This document shows positions 42,836 through 52,626 of a stretch of 64,000 nucleotides of DNA, in pieces; position 1 is the stretch's first letter, and every line of letters begins with the position of its first letter. The notes beneath the pieces are model-generated. The model saw only the letters and a list, made by a program, of their open reading frames with translations, was not told where the DNA came from and did not search any database. Location of the stretch: assembly GCA_002363385.1 (NCBI GenBank), contig DEVL01000003.1, positions 1,121,503-1,185,502 on the forward strand, written 5' to 3'. Both the position numbers and the translations under genes were made by a program. Origin of the DNA: Stenotrophomonas maltophilia (GTDB lineage: Bacteria; Pseudomonadota; Gammaproteobacteria; Xanthomonadales; Xanthomonadaceae).

Positions 42836-42860
42836 GAAAAGCCCCGCCTTGCGGCGGGGC
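42836..42860 (-). terminator. Terminator after the second TonB-dependent receptor
   Basis: GCCCCGCC and GGCGGGGC pair around a four-base loop, with TTTT following on the minus strand, 26 bases after the receptor stop. Confidence 0.88.
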
Positions 42861-42885
42861 CCGGGAGTGTCATCCCTGGTGCGGC

Positions 42886-45699
42886 TTAGTTGGTCTTGCT
42901 GCCGAAATCGTACTTGGCCTGCACGTACACCGCACGACCGTACGGGTTGTAGATGCTGCTGTTGTACGGCGTGGCGATATTGCCGGCGTAGCTGTGCGCT
43001 TGGCCGTCGGGCATCTTGTTGAACACGTTGTTGACCATCAGCGAGAGGGTCAGGTTGTCCAGCGCCCGGTAGTTCACGCTCAGGTTGTACGTGGTGTACG
43101 AGCCCCACTTGCCCGCCTTGTAACCGGAGGGATGGACGTAGCCGAAGCTCTCGCCCAGGTAGGACATGTAGTTCGGCGTCTTGCCGATGTAGTTGAAGTA
43201 CAGCGTGGTGGTCCAGCGGTCCTTGGCCCAGCCCACCGACCCATCGGTACGGACCTTGGCGTAGGCGTCGTAGTACCACATCGCATACGGGTCGCGCAGC
43301 AGATCCAGGTAGTCGTCGCCCGGCTGCGGCTGCAGCTCGCGCTTGAGGATGTTGGTGTAATTGCTGGCGAACTGCAGCGAGCCGAAGCGGCCGATGTCCT
43401 GCACGTACTTGAAGCTGGCCGTCAGGGCCTGCAGGTTCTGGCGGGCGACGTTGAGCTTGGGCGTGAAGATCTGCTCGATGTTGCCGGCCGCATCGCGGGT
43501 GATCCAGTCCGCGACGTTCTCGCAGCTGGCCGAGGTCGGGTTGCCCTGGCCATTGCGGCAGTAGTATTCCGCGCGCAGCAGCTGGTCCGAGCTCAGGGTG
43601 TCGACTTCGTTGTCGATCTTCCAGTTGTAGTAGTCCACCGAGATCGACAGGTTGTTGATCGGTGCCCACACCACGCCGGCATTCCAGACATCGGCGGTGA
43701 TCGGTTCCAGTTCGGTGTTGCCGGCCTGCACGCCGAATACCGACTCGTTGCCGTAGGGGCAGGCGAGGGTATCGGCCGGCGCATAGCCGAGCTGGCCGCA
43801 GCGGTAGTAATCGACCGCGCCGTTGGCGTAGTAGCCGCTCTCGCCCTGGAAGGCGTCGGGCAGGGTGGGCGCACGGAAGGCGGTACCGTACTTGCCGCGG
43901 AACAGCAGGCTTTCGATCGGACGGAACTCGACACCCACGCTGTAGGTGGCCTTGTCGACGGTGTTGTCGGCGATCTTGTAGGCGTCATAACGGCCGGAAC
44001 CGGTGACGGTCAGCGAATCGATCAGCGGCAGGCGCAGTTCGGAGGTCACCGCGTAGTTGCTGCGATGGCCATTGCCGGCCACCGACGTGGTGCCCCACAC
44101 GCTGCCGTCCATCAGCCGCTCGTCCGGGCGGTAATCCCAGCCTTCGCTGCCGGCTTCGGCGACGACGGCAAAACCGGCATCGCCACCGGGCAGGGTGAAC
44201 AGCGAGCCGTTGGTGATCTGGAAGCGGCCCAGGTTCTGCCAGGTCTTGCTTTCGTTGTAGGTGTAGCCGGTGAAGGTCTGGAAATCGCCGGCCGGCAGCT
44301 GCGAATAGAACGCGCCCCAGTTCGGGCTGTAGATGTTGTAGCCATCATCGGTGGTGCCCAGCACCGGACCGAGCACGCGGTTTTCGAAGTAACTGTCGAT
44401 GTCATCGGCCCAGCGCACGAAACCACGCTCGGTCAGCTTGTACTCGCCGCGGCTGAAGCTGGCGCTGTAGTCCCAGTTGCCGAACGTGCCACGTCCGCCC
44501 AAGGTGACCTGGTAGGCCTTGTTGCGATCAGTGTTGAGGATGTCCTTGTAGCCGTTCGGCCCGATATCCTCCGGTGCGAACGCGCGCTGCAGGTTCATGT
44601 ACTGATCGGTGTCCTGGTCGTAGAACGCGCCGAACGTCAGGTCACTGCCCCAGAACGTATAGCCCGAACCCGGCGTGTACTTAACCTCTTCCAGGCTGTA
44701 CAGCGCATCGGCGAACAGGGTGAAGTTGTCGTTCACCTCAAAGGTCATCGAGCTGTAGAACTGGCTGCTTTCCTTGTCGTTCTTCAGCGTGCGGTAGCCA
44801 GCGCCGTAGGCCGAGCCGCAGGATTCGCCCGCCGCGCGGGTGCCGAGCACGGTGGTGCCGCCGAACTGGCCGGCGACACTGGCGCAGCGCGTCGGATCCA
44901 TCATCACGAATGCGTTGTTGTCCGCCGGCAGATAGACCAGGAAATCATTGGCCGGCACCTGCGCGCTGTAACCGACCCGGTTGTTGGTTCGGGTCAGGTC
45001 GCGCTGGTAACCCCAGATTGGATTGCTCTTTTCATACTGGACGTTGACCAGTGCATTGAAACGGTCATCTGCGCTGTTGAAGCCCTTGGCTCCGCTGACG
45101 CGGATGTTGTTGCCGCCGCCTTCGGTGGTGGCGCCGCCGCGCACGTTGAGCACGCCGCCTTCCATGCGTTCCTTGAGGATGATGTTGACCACACCGGCGA
45201 TGGCATCCGATCCGTACAGCGAGGACTGGCCGCCGGGCAGGATCTCAATGCGCTCGACGATGTCGATCGGAATGCCGCTGAGGTTGTTAAACGCGTCGCT
45301 GCCGTTGTAGAGCGCCGGATACTGCAGCATCGGGCGGCCGTTGATCAGGTACTTGGTGTAGCCCGGATCCAGACCGAACATGCCGGCCGCTTCAGCGCCC
45401 TGGGTGAACGAGGCGGCGGTCTGTCCGCCCTGCAGGCCGCCGGTGGTGAGCGAGGACTGCTGCAGGACTTCGGAAATGCTGGTGAAACCGCGGGTCTGGA
45501 TGTCCTCGGCGGTGACGGTCAAGACCGGCGTGTGGTTCTCGATCTCGGTCTGGGGGATCAGCGACCCGGTGACGGTGACACGATCAAGATTGGTGGCGGT
45601 GTTGTCCTGCGCGAACACGCTGGCGCTGGCGAACAGCAGGCCGGTGAGGACAGCAGTAGCGAGCGGATGACGCGAAATCGAATTGCCTTGGCGAGACAT
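42886..45699 (-). CDS. TonB-dependent receptor, tandem copy A
   Basis: A 937-residue outer-membrane receptor with signal ending ASVFAQ, then TNLDRVTVTGSLIPQTEIEN. Plug features include GYTKYLINGRPMLQYPALYN and the segment IVERIEILPGGQSSLYGS followed by DAIAGVVNIILKERM. The barrel ends VYVQAKYDFGSKTN. It is highly similar to the next receptor upstream over its whole length, so the two arose by tandem duplication. I chose the ATG at 45699, matching the paralog's MSR start; a TTG two codons upstream is possible. Substrate unknown. Confidence 0.92.
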   Translation of the reverse strand: MSRQGNSISRHPLATAVLTGLLFASASVFAQDNTATNLDRVTVTGSLIPQTEIENHTPVLTVTAEDIQTRGFTSISEVLQQSSLTTGGLQGGQTAASFTQGAEAAGMFGLDPGYTKYLINGRPMLQYPALYNGSDAFNNLSGIPIDIVERIEILPGGQSSLYGSDAIAGVVNIILKERMEGGVLNVRGGATTEGGGNNIRVSGAKGFNSADDRFNALVNVQYEKSNPIWGYQRDLTRTNNRVGYSAQVPANDFLVYLPADNNAFVMMDPTRCASVAGQFGGTTVLGTRAAGESCGSAYGAGYRTLKNDKESSQFYSSMTFEVNDNFTLFADALYSLEEVKYTPGSGYTFWGSDLTFGAFYDQDTDQYMNLQRAFAPEDIGPNGYKDILNTDRNKAYQVTLGGRGTFGNWDYSASFSRGEYKLTERGFVRWADDIDSYFENRVLGPVLGTTDDGYNIYSPNWGAFYSQLPAGDFQTFTGYTYNESKTWQNLGRFQITNGSLFTLPGGDAGFAVVAEAGSEGWDYRPDERLMDGSVWGTTSVAGNGHRSNYAVTSELRLPLIDSLTVTGSGRYDAYKIADNTVDKATYSVGVEFRPIESLLFRGKYGTAFRAPTLPDAFQGESGYYANGAVDYYRCGQLGYAPADTLACPYGNESVFGVQAGNTELEPITADVWNAGVVWAPINNLSISVDYYNWKIDNEVDTLSSDQLLRAEYYCRNGQGNPTSASCENVADWITRDAAGNIEQIFTPKLNVARQNLQALTASFKYVQDIGRFGSLQFASNYTNILKRELQPQPGDDYLDLLRDPYAMWYYDAYAKVRTDGSVGWAKDRWTTTLYFNYIGKTPNYMSYLGESFGYVHPSGYKAGKWGSYTTYNLSVNYRALDNLTLSLMVNNVFNKMPDGQAHSYAGNIATPYNSSIYNPYGRAVYVQAKYDFGSKTN

Positions 45700-46051
45700 G
45701 TGCAACCCCGTGTAGTGGTGATGTCGGCTTTCCCTTCCGTGGGACGTCTTGATGGCGTTCTACGATGATCCGGTCCCAGGCCTCGGCGGCCCATCCCTGG
45801 AGGTTTCAGTCTGCGTTCAGTCAGAACCGGTGCGCTGCGAACGTAACACACGCTTAACGTAAAGGGACCCGCTTTTTCATATCTGCGGTGTAGGAAAAAT
45901 CTGACTTTCTGAAAATGTATTGAAAAAACAGACGCGTGGAAAAAGTCGGATCGTGTCGCTCTGTTTGCGGGCGCTGCGAAATGATCACGTTCTTTGTTAA
46001 CAACTGGGATTTACGCCGCCGGGAGCGTTTCGATCGTGATGTGTGACGCGC
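45700..46051. other. Leader and promoter region of receptor copy A
   Basis: This gap of about 350 bases contains no gene I can support. It holds a 22-bp motif at 45838-45859 shared with two other receptor leaders, and an AT-rich stretch (about 45865-45950) in a GC-rich genome, likely promoter-upstream DNA. Confidence 0.7.
45838..45859 (-). promoter_or_regulatory. Shared TBDR upstream motif, copy 1
   Basis: Read on the minus strand it is CGTTAAGCGTGTG then TTACGTTCG. Nearly the same sequence is found at 48999-49020 and 52362-52383 before two other receptors. It is probably a promoter or operator. Confidence 0.6.
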
Positions 46052-46079
46052 AAAAAAAGCCCCGCCTTCGGCGGGGCTT
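46052..46079 (-). terminator. Terminator after receptor copy B
   Basis: A stem AAGCCCCGCC/GGCGGGGCTT closes a short TTC loop, and on the minus strand it is followed by seven T residues, 24 bases past the stop. Confidence 0.93.
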
Positions 46080-46102
46080 CGTTATCACCTCATCGCGCTG
46101 TA

Positions 46103-48910
46103 TTACTTCCCGCCAAACTCATACTTGGCCTGTACATACACGGCGCGGCCGTAGATGTTGTAGAAGTAATTGTTGTAAGGCGTACCCGAGGTGCCCGGGT
46201 AGTTGCTTGCCTGGTTGTCGGGCATTTTGTTGAACACGTTGTTGACCATCACCGAGAAGGTCATGTTCTCGGCAGCACGGTAGTTCACGCTCAGGTTGTA
46301 GGTGGTGTAAGAGCCCCACTTGCCCGCCTTGGCGCCCGAGGAATGCACGTAGTCATAGCCGTTGCCGGCGTAGGCCAGGTAGTTCGGGGTTTTGCCAACA
46401 TAGTTGAAGTACAGCGTGGTGGTCCACTTGTCCAACGCCCAACCCACCGAGCCATCCGCACGCACCTTGGCGTAGGAATCGTAGATCCACATGTTGTACG
46501 GATCGCGCAGCAGATCCAGATACGCATCGCCCGGCTGCGGCTGCAGCTCGCGCTTGATCATGTTGGTGTAGTTGGTGGAGAACTGCAGCGCACCGAAACG
46601 ACCCAGCTCCTGCACGTACTTGGCGCTGGCGGTGATGGCCTGCAGGTTCTGGCTGGCCACGTTCATCTTCGGCGTGTAGATCTCGTCCAGAACGCCGGAG
46701 GCATCACGGGTGATCCACTCGTTGACGTTGTCGCAGCTTGCCGAGGTGTTGTTGACCTGGCCGTTGCGGCAGTAGTACTCGGCCAGCAGCAGCTGATCCG
46801 AGCTCAGGGTGTCCACTTCGTTCTTGATCTTCCAGTTGTAGTAGTCGACCGAGAAGGACAGGTTGTTCAGCGGTGCCCAGACCACGCCGGCATTCCACAC
46901 ATCGGCGGTGATCGGCTCCAGGTCCGGGTTGCCGGCACGCTGGCCGAACACCGAGACGCTGTCATACGCGCAGCCGGTGGTGTCGGTCGGGGCGTAGCCC
47001 AGCTGACCGCAGCGGTAGTAGTCGGTGGCGCCGTTGGCGTAGTAACCGCTCAGGCCCTGGAAAGCATCGGACAGGCTCGGCGCACGGAATGCAGTGCCGT
47101 ACTTGCCACGGAACAACAGGCTTTCGATCGGGCGGAACTCGACGCCGACGCTGTAGGTCGCCTTGTCCACCGTGCTGTTGCCGATCTTGAAGGCGTCATA
47201 ACGGCCCGAACCCGTCACAGTGAGCGAGTCGAGCAGCGGCAGGCGCAGCTCGGAGGTCACCGCGTAATTGCTGCGATGGCCGGCACCGGCCACGGCGGTG
47301 GTGCCCCATACGCTGCCATCCATCAGACGTTCGTCCGGGGTGTAATCCCAGCCTTCGCTGCCGGCTTCAGCAACCACGGCGAAACCAGCATCACCGCCGG
47401 GCAGTGAGAACAGCGTGCCATTGGTGATCTGGAAGCGGCCCAGGTTCTGCCAGGTGCGGCTCTGGCTTTCGGTGTAACCGGTGAAGGTAGCGAAATCGCC
47501 GGCGGGGATCGGCGCGTAGAAGGCGTCCCAGTTCGGCGAGAACACGGCATAGCCATTGCGCGTGCCCAGCTGCGGGCCCAGCACGTGCTCTTCGAAGTAG
47601 TTGTTGATCGGGTCGGCCCAGCGCACGAAGTTGCGCTCGGTCAGTTTGTACTCACCGCGGGTGAAGCTGGCGCTGTAATCCCAATTGCCCAGTGTGCCTC
47701 GGCCACCGAGGGTGACCTGGTAGGCCTTGTTGCGGTCGGTATTGAGAATGTCCTTGTAGCCGTTGGCGCCGATGTCTTCCGGCGCGAACGCGCGCTGCAG
47801 GTTCATCCACTGGCCGCTGGTCTGATCCCAGAAACGGCCGTAGCCGGAGGCGGTGCCCCACCAGGTGTAGTTGGAGCCGGTGGCGTACTTCACGTCCTCA
47901 TAGCTGTAGAGCACATCGCCGAACAGCTGCAGGCTGTCGTTGGCGTCGAAGGTGAAGGAGCTGTAGATCTGCGCGCTGTCCTTGCCGTTCTTGACGGTCT
48001 TGTAGCCCGGGCTGTAGATCGAGCCACAGGACTGCCCGGCCGCCCGCGTACCAAGCACGGTGGTGCCGCCGAACTGACCGGCGACGTTGGCGCACAGGTT
48101 CGGGTCCATCATCAGGTAGGTATTGCCTGCCGCCGGATTGACCACCAGGAAATCATTGGTCGGCACCTGGGCGGTGTAGCCGTTGCCGTTGGTGGTCTTG
48201 GTGACGTCGCGCTGGTAGCCCCAGATCGGGCTGCTGGATTCGAACTGTGCATTCACCAGCACGTTGAGGCGGTCATCGGCGCTATTGAAGCCGGTGGCGC
48301 CACTGATGCGGAACGTGCTGCCGCCGCCCTCGGTGTAGGCGCCGCCGCGCACGTTGAGCACGCTGCCGTCCATCCGCTCTTTGAGGATGATGTTGACCAC
48401 GCCGGCGATCGCGTCCGAGCCGTACAGGGAGGACTGGCCACCCGGCAGGATTTCGATGCGCTCGACGATGTCGATCGGGATGCCGCTGATGTTGTTGAAC
48501 GTGTCGCCGCCGTTGTACAGGGCGGGGTAGGACAGCATCGGCCGGCCGTTGATCAGGTACTTGGTGTAGCTCGGGCTCAGGCCGAACATGCCCGCTGCTT
48601 CTGCACCCTGGGTGAACGAGGCCGAGGTCTGGCCGCCCTGCAGGCCGCCGGTGGTCAGCGAGGACTGCTGCAAGACATCGGCCACGCTGGTGAAGCCACG
48701 GGTCTGGATGTCCTCGGCGGTGATCGTCACCACCGGCGTATGGGTTTCGATCTCGGTCTGCGGGATCAGCGAACCGGTAACGGTGACTTTGTCCAGGTTG
48801 GTGGTGCCGCTGTCCTGGGCGAAGGCAGTGACGGCGCTGGCCATCAGCATGCCGGTCAGAACGGCAGCGGTCAGCGGGTGGCGAGACAGGGTGGAGCGAT
48901 AGCGAGACAT
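46103..48910 (-). CDS. TonB-dependent receptor, tandem copy B
   Basis: A 935-residue outer-membrane receptor nearly collinear with copy A. The signal ends VTAFAQ, and TNLDKVTVTGSLIPQTEIET follows. Plug segments YTKYLINGRPMLSYPALYNG and IEILPGGQSSLYGSDAIAGV match copy A almost exactly, while loops such as VNPAAGNTYLMMDPNLCANV differ. The ending is VYVQAKYEFGGK. The ATG at 48910 gives the same MSR start as copy A; ATG at 48916 is also in frame. Divergence in the loops suggests different ligands. Confidence 0.92.
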   Translation of the reverse strand: MSRYRSTLSRHPLTAAVLTGMLMASAVTAFAQDSGTTNLDKVTVTGSLIPQTEIETHTPVVTITAEDIQTRGFTSVADVLQQSSLTTGGLQGGQTSASFTQGAEAAGMFGLSPSYTKYLINGRPMLSYPALYNGGDTFNNISGIPIDIVERIEILPGGQSSLYGSDAIAGVVNIILKERMDGSVLNVRGGAYTEGGGSTFRISGATGFNSADDRLNVLVNAQFESSSPIWGYQRDVTKTTNGNGYTAQVPTNDFLVVNPAAGNTYLMMDPNLCANVAGQFGGTTVLGTRAAGQSCGSIYSPGYKTVKNGKDSAQIYSSFTFDANDSLQLFGDVLYSYEDVKYATGSNYTWWGTASGYGRFWDQTSGQWMNLQRAFAPEDIGANGYKDILNTDRNKAYQVTLGGRGTLGNWDYSASFTRGEYKLTERNFVRWADPINNYFEEHVLGPQLGTRNGYAVFSPNWDAFYAPIPAGDFATFTGYTESQSRTWQNLGRFQITNGTLFSLPGGDAGFAVVAEAGSEGWDYTPDERLMDGSVWGTTAVAGAGHRSNYAVTSELRLPLLDSLTVTGSGRYDAFKIGNSTVDKATYSVGVEFRPIESLLFRGKYGTAFRAPSLSDAFQGLSGYYANGATDYYRCGQLGYAPTDTTGCAYDSVSVFGQRAGNPDLEPITADVWNAGVVWAPLNNLSFSVDYYNWKIKNEVDTLSSDQLLLAEYYCRNGQVNNTSASCDNVNEWITRDASGVLDEIYTPKMNVASQNLQAITASAKYVQELGRFGALQFSTNYTNMIKRELQPQPGDAYLDLLRDPYNMWIYDSYAKVRADGSVGWALDKWTTTLYFNYVGKTPNYLAYAGNGYDYVHSSGAKAGKWGSYTTYNLSVNYRAAENMTFSVMVNNVFNKMPDNQASNYPGTSGTPYNNYFYNIYGRAVYVQAKYEFGGK

Positions 48911-49251
48911 GGGCATCCCCGAGTGCAGTGTCGACGTAGGTGGGGGCCATCCGTGGGAACGTTTACATTCATAAGTGAAGCTTTCCGTGCCTCGTCATCG
49001 AACGTAACACAGCCTTAACGGCGCTTGCACATATTGGTCACATTCCGAGGAGGAATGAGGTCGAAAATTGTCTAAAAAATGCAATTAAAACAGCAATGTA
49101 TGCGTTCGTATCAATTTGTAACTTGTGCAATCATGACGTCACGCTGAATATTTACATCTGAAACCGATTCCATTTTTAAGTTCGGCACCCAGCGAGCGGC
49201 TCGCGACCTGCGTACGCCCGTGTCGGGAGGACCCGCGAGGCCTGAAACCAA
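48911..49251. other. Leader and promoter region of receptor copy B
   Basis: About 340 bases without a gene I can support. It contains the shared 22-bp motif (48999-49020) and a strongly AT-rich stretch (about 49060-49175) that contrasts with the genome. The end near 49200-49250 lies after the next receptor's terminator. Confidence 0.65.
48999..49020 (-). promoter_or_regulatory. Shared TBDR upstream motif, copy 2
   Basis: On the minus strand it reads CGTTAAGGCTGTG then TTACGTTCG, differing from copy 1 at only two or three bases, about 90 bases upstream of receptor copy B. Confidence 0.6.
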
Positions 49252-49277
49252 ACAAGCCCGGCGTGAGCCGGGCTTGT
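49252..49277 (-). terminator. Terminator after the fourth TonB-dependent receptor
   Basis: An 11-bp stem ACAAGCCCGGC/GCCGGGCTTGT with a GTGA loop lies 24 bases past the receptor stop, with T residues following on the minus strand. Confidence 0.88.
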
Positions 49278-49300
49278 GGGGTGTTGCCGTTCTGGATGGA

Positions 49301-52282
49301 TCAGAACTTGTAGGACGCGCCCATGTAGAAGTAGCGGCCGACGTTGTCGTACATCGAGTGGCCGACATCGGCACCGAAGTAGTTGCGCGGCGGATCCTTG
49401 TCAAACGCGTTGTCGATGCCCAGGTAAACGTCGATCTTGTCACCCGGGAACTGATAGCCCAGCTGGAAGTTGTGGTACGTGTACGAGCCGTTGCGGATCG
49501 GGCTGGCCGAACCGGGGTTGCTGGCATAGCTGCTCGGGGTCACGCGCAGGTTGCCGTCGATGTAGTTCAGGTCCCACGAGGCACGCCACTGGCCCAGCGA
49601 GTACTTGCTCTGCAGGGTGGCGCGCCAGCGCGGATCGGTCACGTAGGTGACGTACTCGTTGTACTCGTCCGGGAACTCCTGGAAGGCCCACTCGCGCGAC
49701 TGGATCAGACGGCTGCCGACGAACCGGACCACGGCATCGCCGCCGGCCATGTTCCAGCGATAGTCCATTTCCAGGTCAACGCCGATGCGACGCGAGCGTG
49801 CCAGGTTCTCGTTCAGTGCGCTCCAGCGGACGATCGAGTACTCGGGGAAGAACCGGCCTTGTGCGTCGGTGAAGCCGCCAACCGGCGCACGCACGATCTG
49901 GCCGCAGAACGAATTGCCTACGCCGCCGGGGGAATCCACGCAGCGGCTGGCGTTGGTCTGTGCCGACACTGCGCCGATGGCGTCTTCCAGGTTGATGTTC
50001 CAGTAGTCGACGGACATGCCGAAGCCCGGCAGGAAATCAGGCTGCCACACGAAACCGTAGGTGAAGCTGCGAGCACGTTCCGGCTTCAGGTCTGGATTGC
50101 CGCCGCTGACACCCGGGCGAGTGGCACTGTAGGTGTCGATCCAGCCCACCGGCACGCCCAGCGCAGAGCAGTTGGCCTGACGCAGTGCCGGATCCTTCGC
50201 GGTCGACGGACGGTTGGTGTTGGTCGTCAGGTAGTTGCAGGGATCGGCGATGGTGGCGAAGTTCTCGCTCTGCGGGTTGTACAGCTCGCCGATGCTCGGC
50301 GCGCGTACGGCCTGCGACAGCGTGCCGCGGACGCGCAGCGACGGGATCACGGTCCAGTCCAGACCCACCTTCCAGGTGGTGGTCTCGCCGATGCTGCTGT
50401 AGTCCGAGTAACGGCCTGCCGCGTCCATCGTCAGCGAGTAGATGCCCGGGATGTCGGCCAACAGCGGGACGCTGGTTTCGACGAACACTTCCTTGACGTT
50501 GTACTGACCCATCCGGTTCGGGATGGCGTTGAGGAAGGTCAGGCCCTGGGCGGCCAGCGGATCGGTGATCTCGCGGCTTTTTTCCTTGCGGTATTCCACG
50601 CCGCCCGCGATACCGACGTCGCCCGCCGGCAGGCTGAACAGCGAGGCATTGGCCACGGAGGCGCTGAACACGGACTGCTGGATGCGCGAGAAGTTGAACG
50701 AATCCACGTTCATCCAGTCCTGCGCGGCCTGCGTCACGCCGCCATTGCCGAGCACGCTGAACGGTACGCAGCCTTCGCGCGCGAAGCCGGAGTACACACG
50801 GCCCGTGTGCGGATTGACCGCGTTCGGGTTGAGCGTGGTACGGCAGGCGACATTGCCGGTGGCCGGGTCGATGACCGCGTCCAGGCCCGCCTGCCAGCGT
50901 TCGTTGATGCGGTTGTTGAGGTTCCAGCGCTTGACCTCGGTCTGGCCCCAGTTGCCGTAGGCGTCGTAGGTCCAGTTCTCGCTCAGGTTGCCTTCAATAC
51001 CGAACACGAAGCGCTGGGTGGTGCGCTCGACATGCTCGCCACGCTGGCCGGCGTCGACGTTGAAGCGGTTCAGCGTCAGCTGGGACACACCGTTGGCGGC
51101 CATCAGAGCGCGCAGCTCCGGGGTGACGAACGCATTGTCGCGCTGGACGCGGATGGTGCTATCGAACGACGGCTGACCCAGGAAGTCGGACACCGTTTCG
51201 GTGTACTTGCCTTCGAAGTACAGGCGGTGGTTGTCGTTGAGGTCGAAGTTGACGACCGTATTGACGCTCTTGCGGTCGAAGCCGGGCTGCAGATCGGCGA
51301 CCGAGTTCAGGTCGGCGAAGTCGCAGTTGGTGCAGGAGGTGTTGCTGACCATGACGCCGTCATAGCGCTGCTTGCGGAACGTGCCATCCGGGTTGAACTG
51401 ATAGCGGTTGCCCCAGGTTGACGGAGTGCGGAAGTCGAAGGCGCCCAGCGTGAAGGTGCCGCCGAAGGAGATCGAGTGATTGCCGCCCGGACCGCTCAGG
51501 ATGGTCTCCGGATTGCGCTCGCTCGATGGCTGGCTCGGATCGTACGCGGGGTTCCGGATCGGAACGAGGAATTCGTTGCCGATCGCGCGATCGCTGCGAC
51601 GGAAGCGGTCCTGCTTGCTGTATTCCAGCGCGATGGCGGCGTTGCCGCGACCATCGGCGAAATCGGTGCCGGTGGAGAAGCTGACGAACGAACGGTTGAA
51701 GCCGCCTTCGTCGGACATGCCGGTCTGAGCGCGCAGCTCTGCACCGTCGAACGACTTCTTCATGATGAAGTTGACCACGCCGGCGACCGCGTCGGCGCCG
51801 TACACAGCGGATGCGCCGCCGGTGATGACTTCAACGCGCTCGATCCATTCAACCGGAATGGTGTTCACGTCAACCGAGGTGGAGCCGGAGGTGGCGCCAA
51901 CGTGGCGGCGGCCATTGACCAGCACCAGGGTGCGCGAGGTGCCCATGCCACGCAGGTCCATCAGGCCAACGCCGGCGGTGCCGATGAAGCGCGTGGAGTT
52001 GCCCAGCGTGTAGGTCGGGGACAGGGCGGGCAGGCGCGACATCAGGTCGCCGATGTTGGTCGCGCCGGTGGCGCGGATCTCTTCGGCGGTGATGGCGGTG
52101 GTCGGCGACGGTGTGACGAAGCCCGTGCGGGCGATGCGCGAGCCGGTGACGCTGACCTTGTCCAGATCGGTGGTCGCCGGGGCATCCTGGGCGAGTGCCG
52201 GGGAGGCGGCCAGCACCAGGCTGGCGATCAGTGCGGAGGTCAGGGTGTTGCGCGCCGGGGCGCGGTAGTGCGAGATATTCAA
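49301..52282 (-). CDS. TonB-dependent outer-membrane receptor
   Basis: A 993-residue receptor, less similar to the two neighbours. The signal is LTSALIASLVLAASPALAQ, followed by TTDLDKVSVTGSRIARTG, plug motif VGLMDLRGMGTSRTLVLVNG, and VEVITGGASAVYGADAVAGV. The barrel ends YFYMGASYKF, the typical closing aromatic. The start is a TTG at 52282, with GAGGGACG nearby; the open frame continues 12 codons upstream, but no better start is seen. Ligand unknown. Confidence 0.9.
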   Translation of the reverse strand: MNISHYRAPARNTLTSALIASLVLAASPALAQDAPATTDLDKVSVTGSRIARTGFVTPSPTTAITAEEIRATGATNIGDLMSRLPALSPTYTLGNSTRFIGTAGVGLMDLRGMGTSRTLVLVNGRRHVGATSGSTSVDVNTIPVEWIERVEVITGGASAVYGADAVAGVVNFIMKKSFDGAELRAQTGMSDEGGFNRSFVSFSTGTDFADGRGNAAIALEYSKQDRFRRSDRAIGNEFLVPIRNPAYDPSQPSSERNPETILSGPGGNHSISFGGTFTLGAFDFRTPSTWGNRYQFNPDGTFRKQRYDGVMVSNTSCTNCDFADLNSVADLQPGFDRKSVNTVVNFDLNDNHRLYFEGKYTETVSDFLGQPSFDSTIRVQRDNAFVTPELRALMAANGVSQLTLNRFNVDAGQRGEHVERTTQRFVFGIEGNLSENWTYDAYGNWGQTEVKRWNLNNRINERWQAGLDAVIDPATGNVACRTTLNPNAVNPHTGRVYSGFAREGCVPFSVLGNGGVTQAAQDWMNVDSFNFSRIQQSVFSASVANASLFSLPAGDVGIAGGVEYRKEKSREITDPLAAQGLTFLNAIPNRMGQYNVKEVFVETSVPLLADIPGIYSLTMDAAGRYSDYSSIGETTTWKVGLDWTVIPSLRVRGTLSQAVRAPSIGELYNPQSENFATIADPCNYLTTNTNRPSTAKDPALRQANCSALGVPVGWIDTYSATRPGVSGGNPDLKPERARSFTYGFVWQPDFLPGFGMSVDYWNINLEDAIGAVSAQTNASRCVDSPGGVGNSFCGQIVRAPVGGFTDAQGRFFPEYSIVRWSALNENLARSRRIGVDLEMDYRWNMAGGDAVVRFVGSRLIQSREWAFQEFPDEYNEYVTYVTDPRWRATLQSKYSLGQWRASWDLNYIDGNLRVTPSSYASNPGSASPIRNGSYTYHNFQLGYQFPGDKIDVYLGIDNAFDKDPPRNYFGADVGHSMYDNVGRYFYMGASYKF

Positions 52283-52626
52283 ATCATTTCGTCCCTCGGA
52301 ACGGCCGAAAAACGACAACGTTCCGTGTTGAGTGTTGGTTCAGGCAAGCCTTGCCTGAGTTCGAAACTAACACGAAGTTAACGAAATTTGTCTCATTTGT
52401 TACGCAATCGTGAATGGGCGGCCAAGCGTCTGGGCGTTCTACGTTTTCCAGCATGCGCAAGGAGTTAGCTGGGTTGTGCCAACTCTGTCAGTATGACCAG
52501 CGGCTGAATGTGGAAGGGTAGAACGATGCTTCGGGACCGGAACGAGCGTCGAGGGTCTCATCGGCGCGGCAGGAGGGGGGCTTGTATGATGTGCGGTCCT
52601 TCTTGTTGATCCAGCTGGAGTCCGCA
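52283..52626. other. Divergent promoter region between receptor and mrp
   Basis: About 344 bases with no gene supported. It holds a 5' leader hairpin (CAGGCAAG/CTTGCCTG, 52341-52357), the third copy of the receptor motif (52362-52383) and a TATGAT -10 box at 52585-52590 for mrp. Confidence 0.65.
52362..52383 (-). promoter_or_regulatory. Shared TBDR upstream motif, copy 3
   Basis: On the minus strand it reads CGTTAACTTCGTG then TTAGTTTCG, the most divergent of three copies. It lies 80 bases upstream of the receptor start. Confidence 0.55.
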
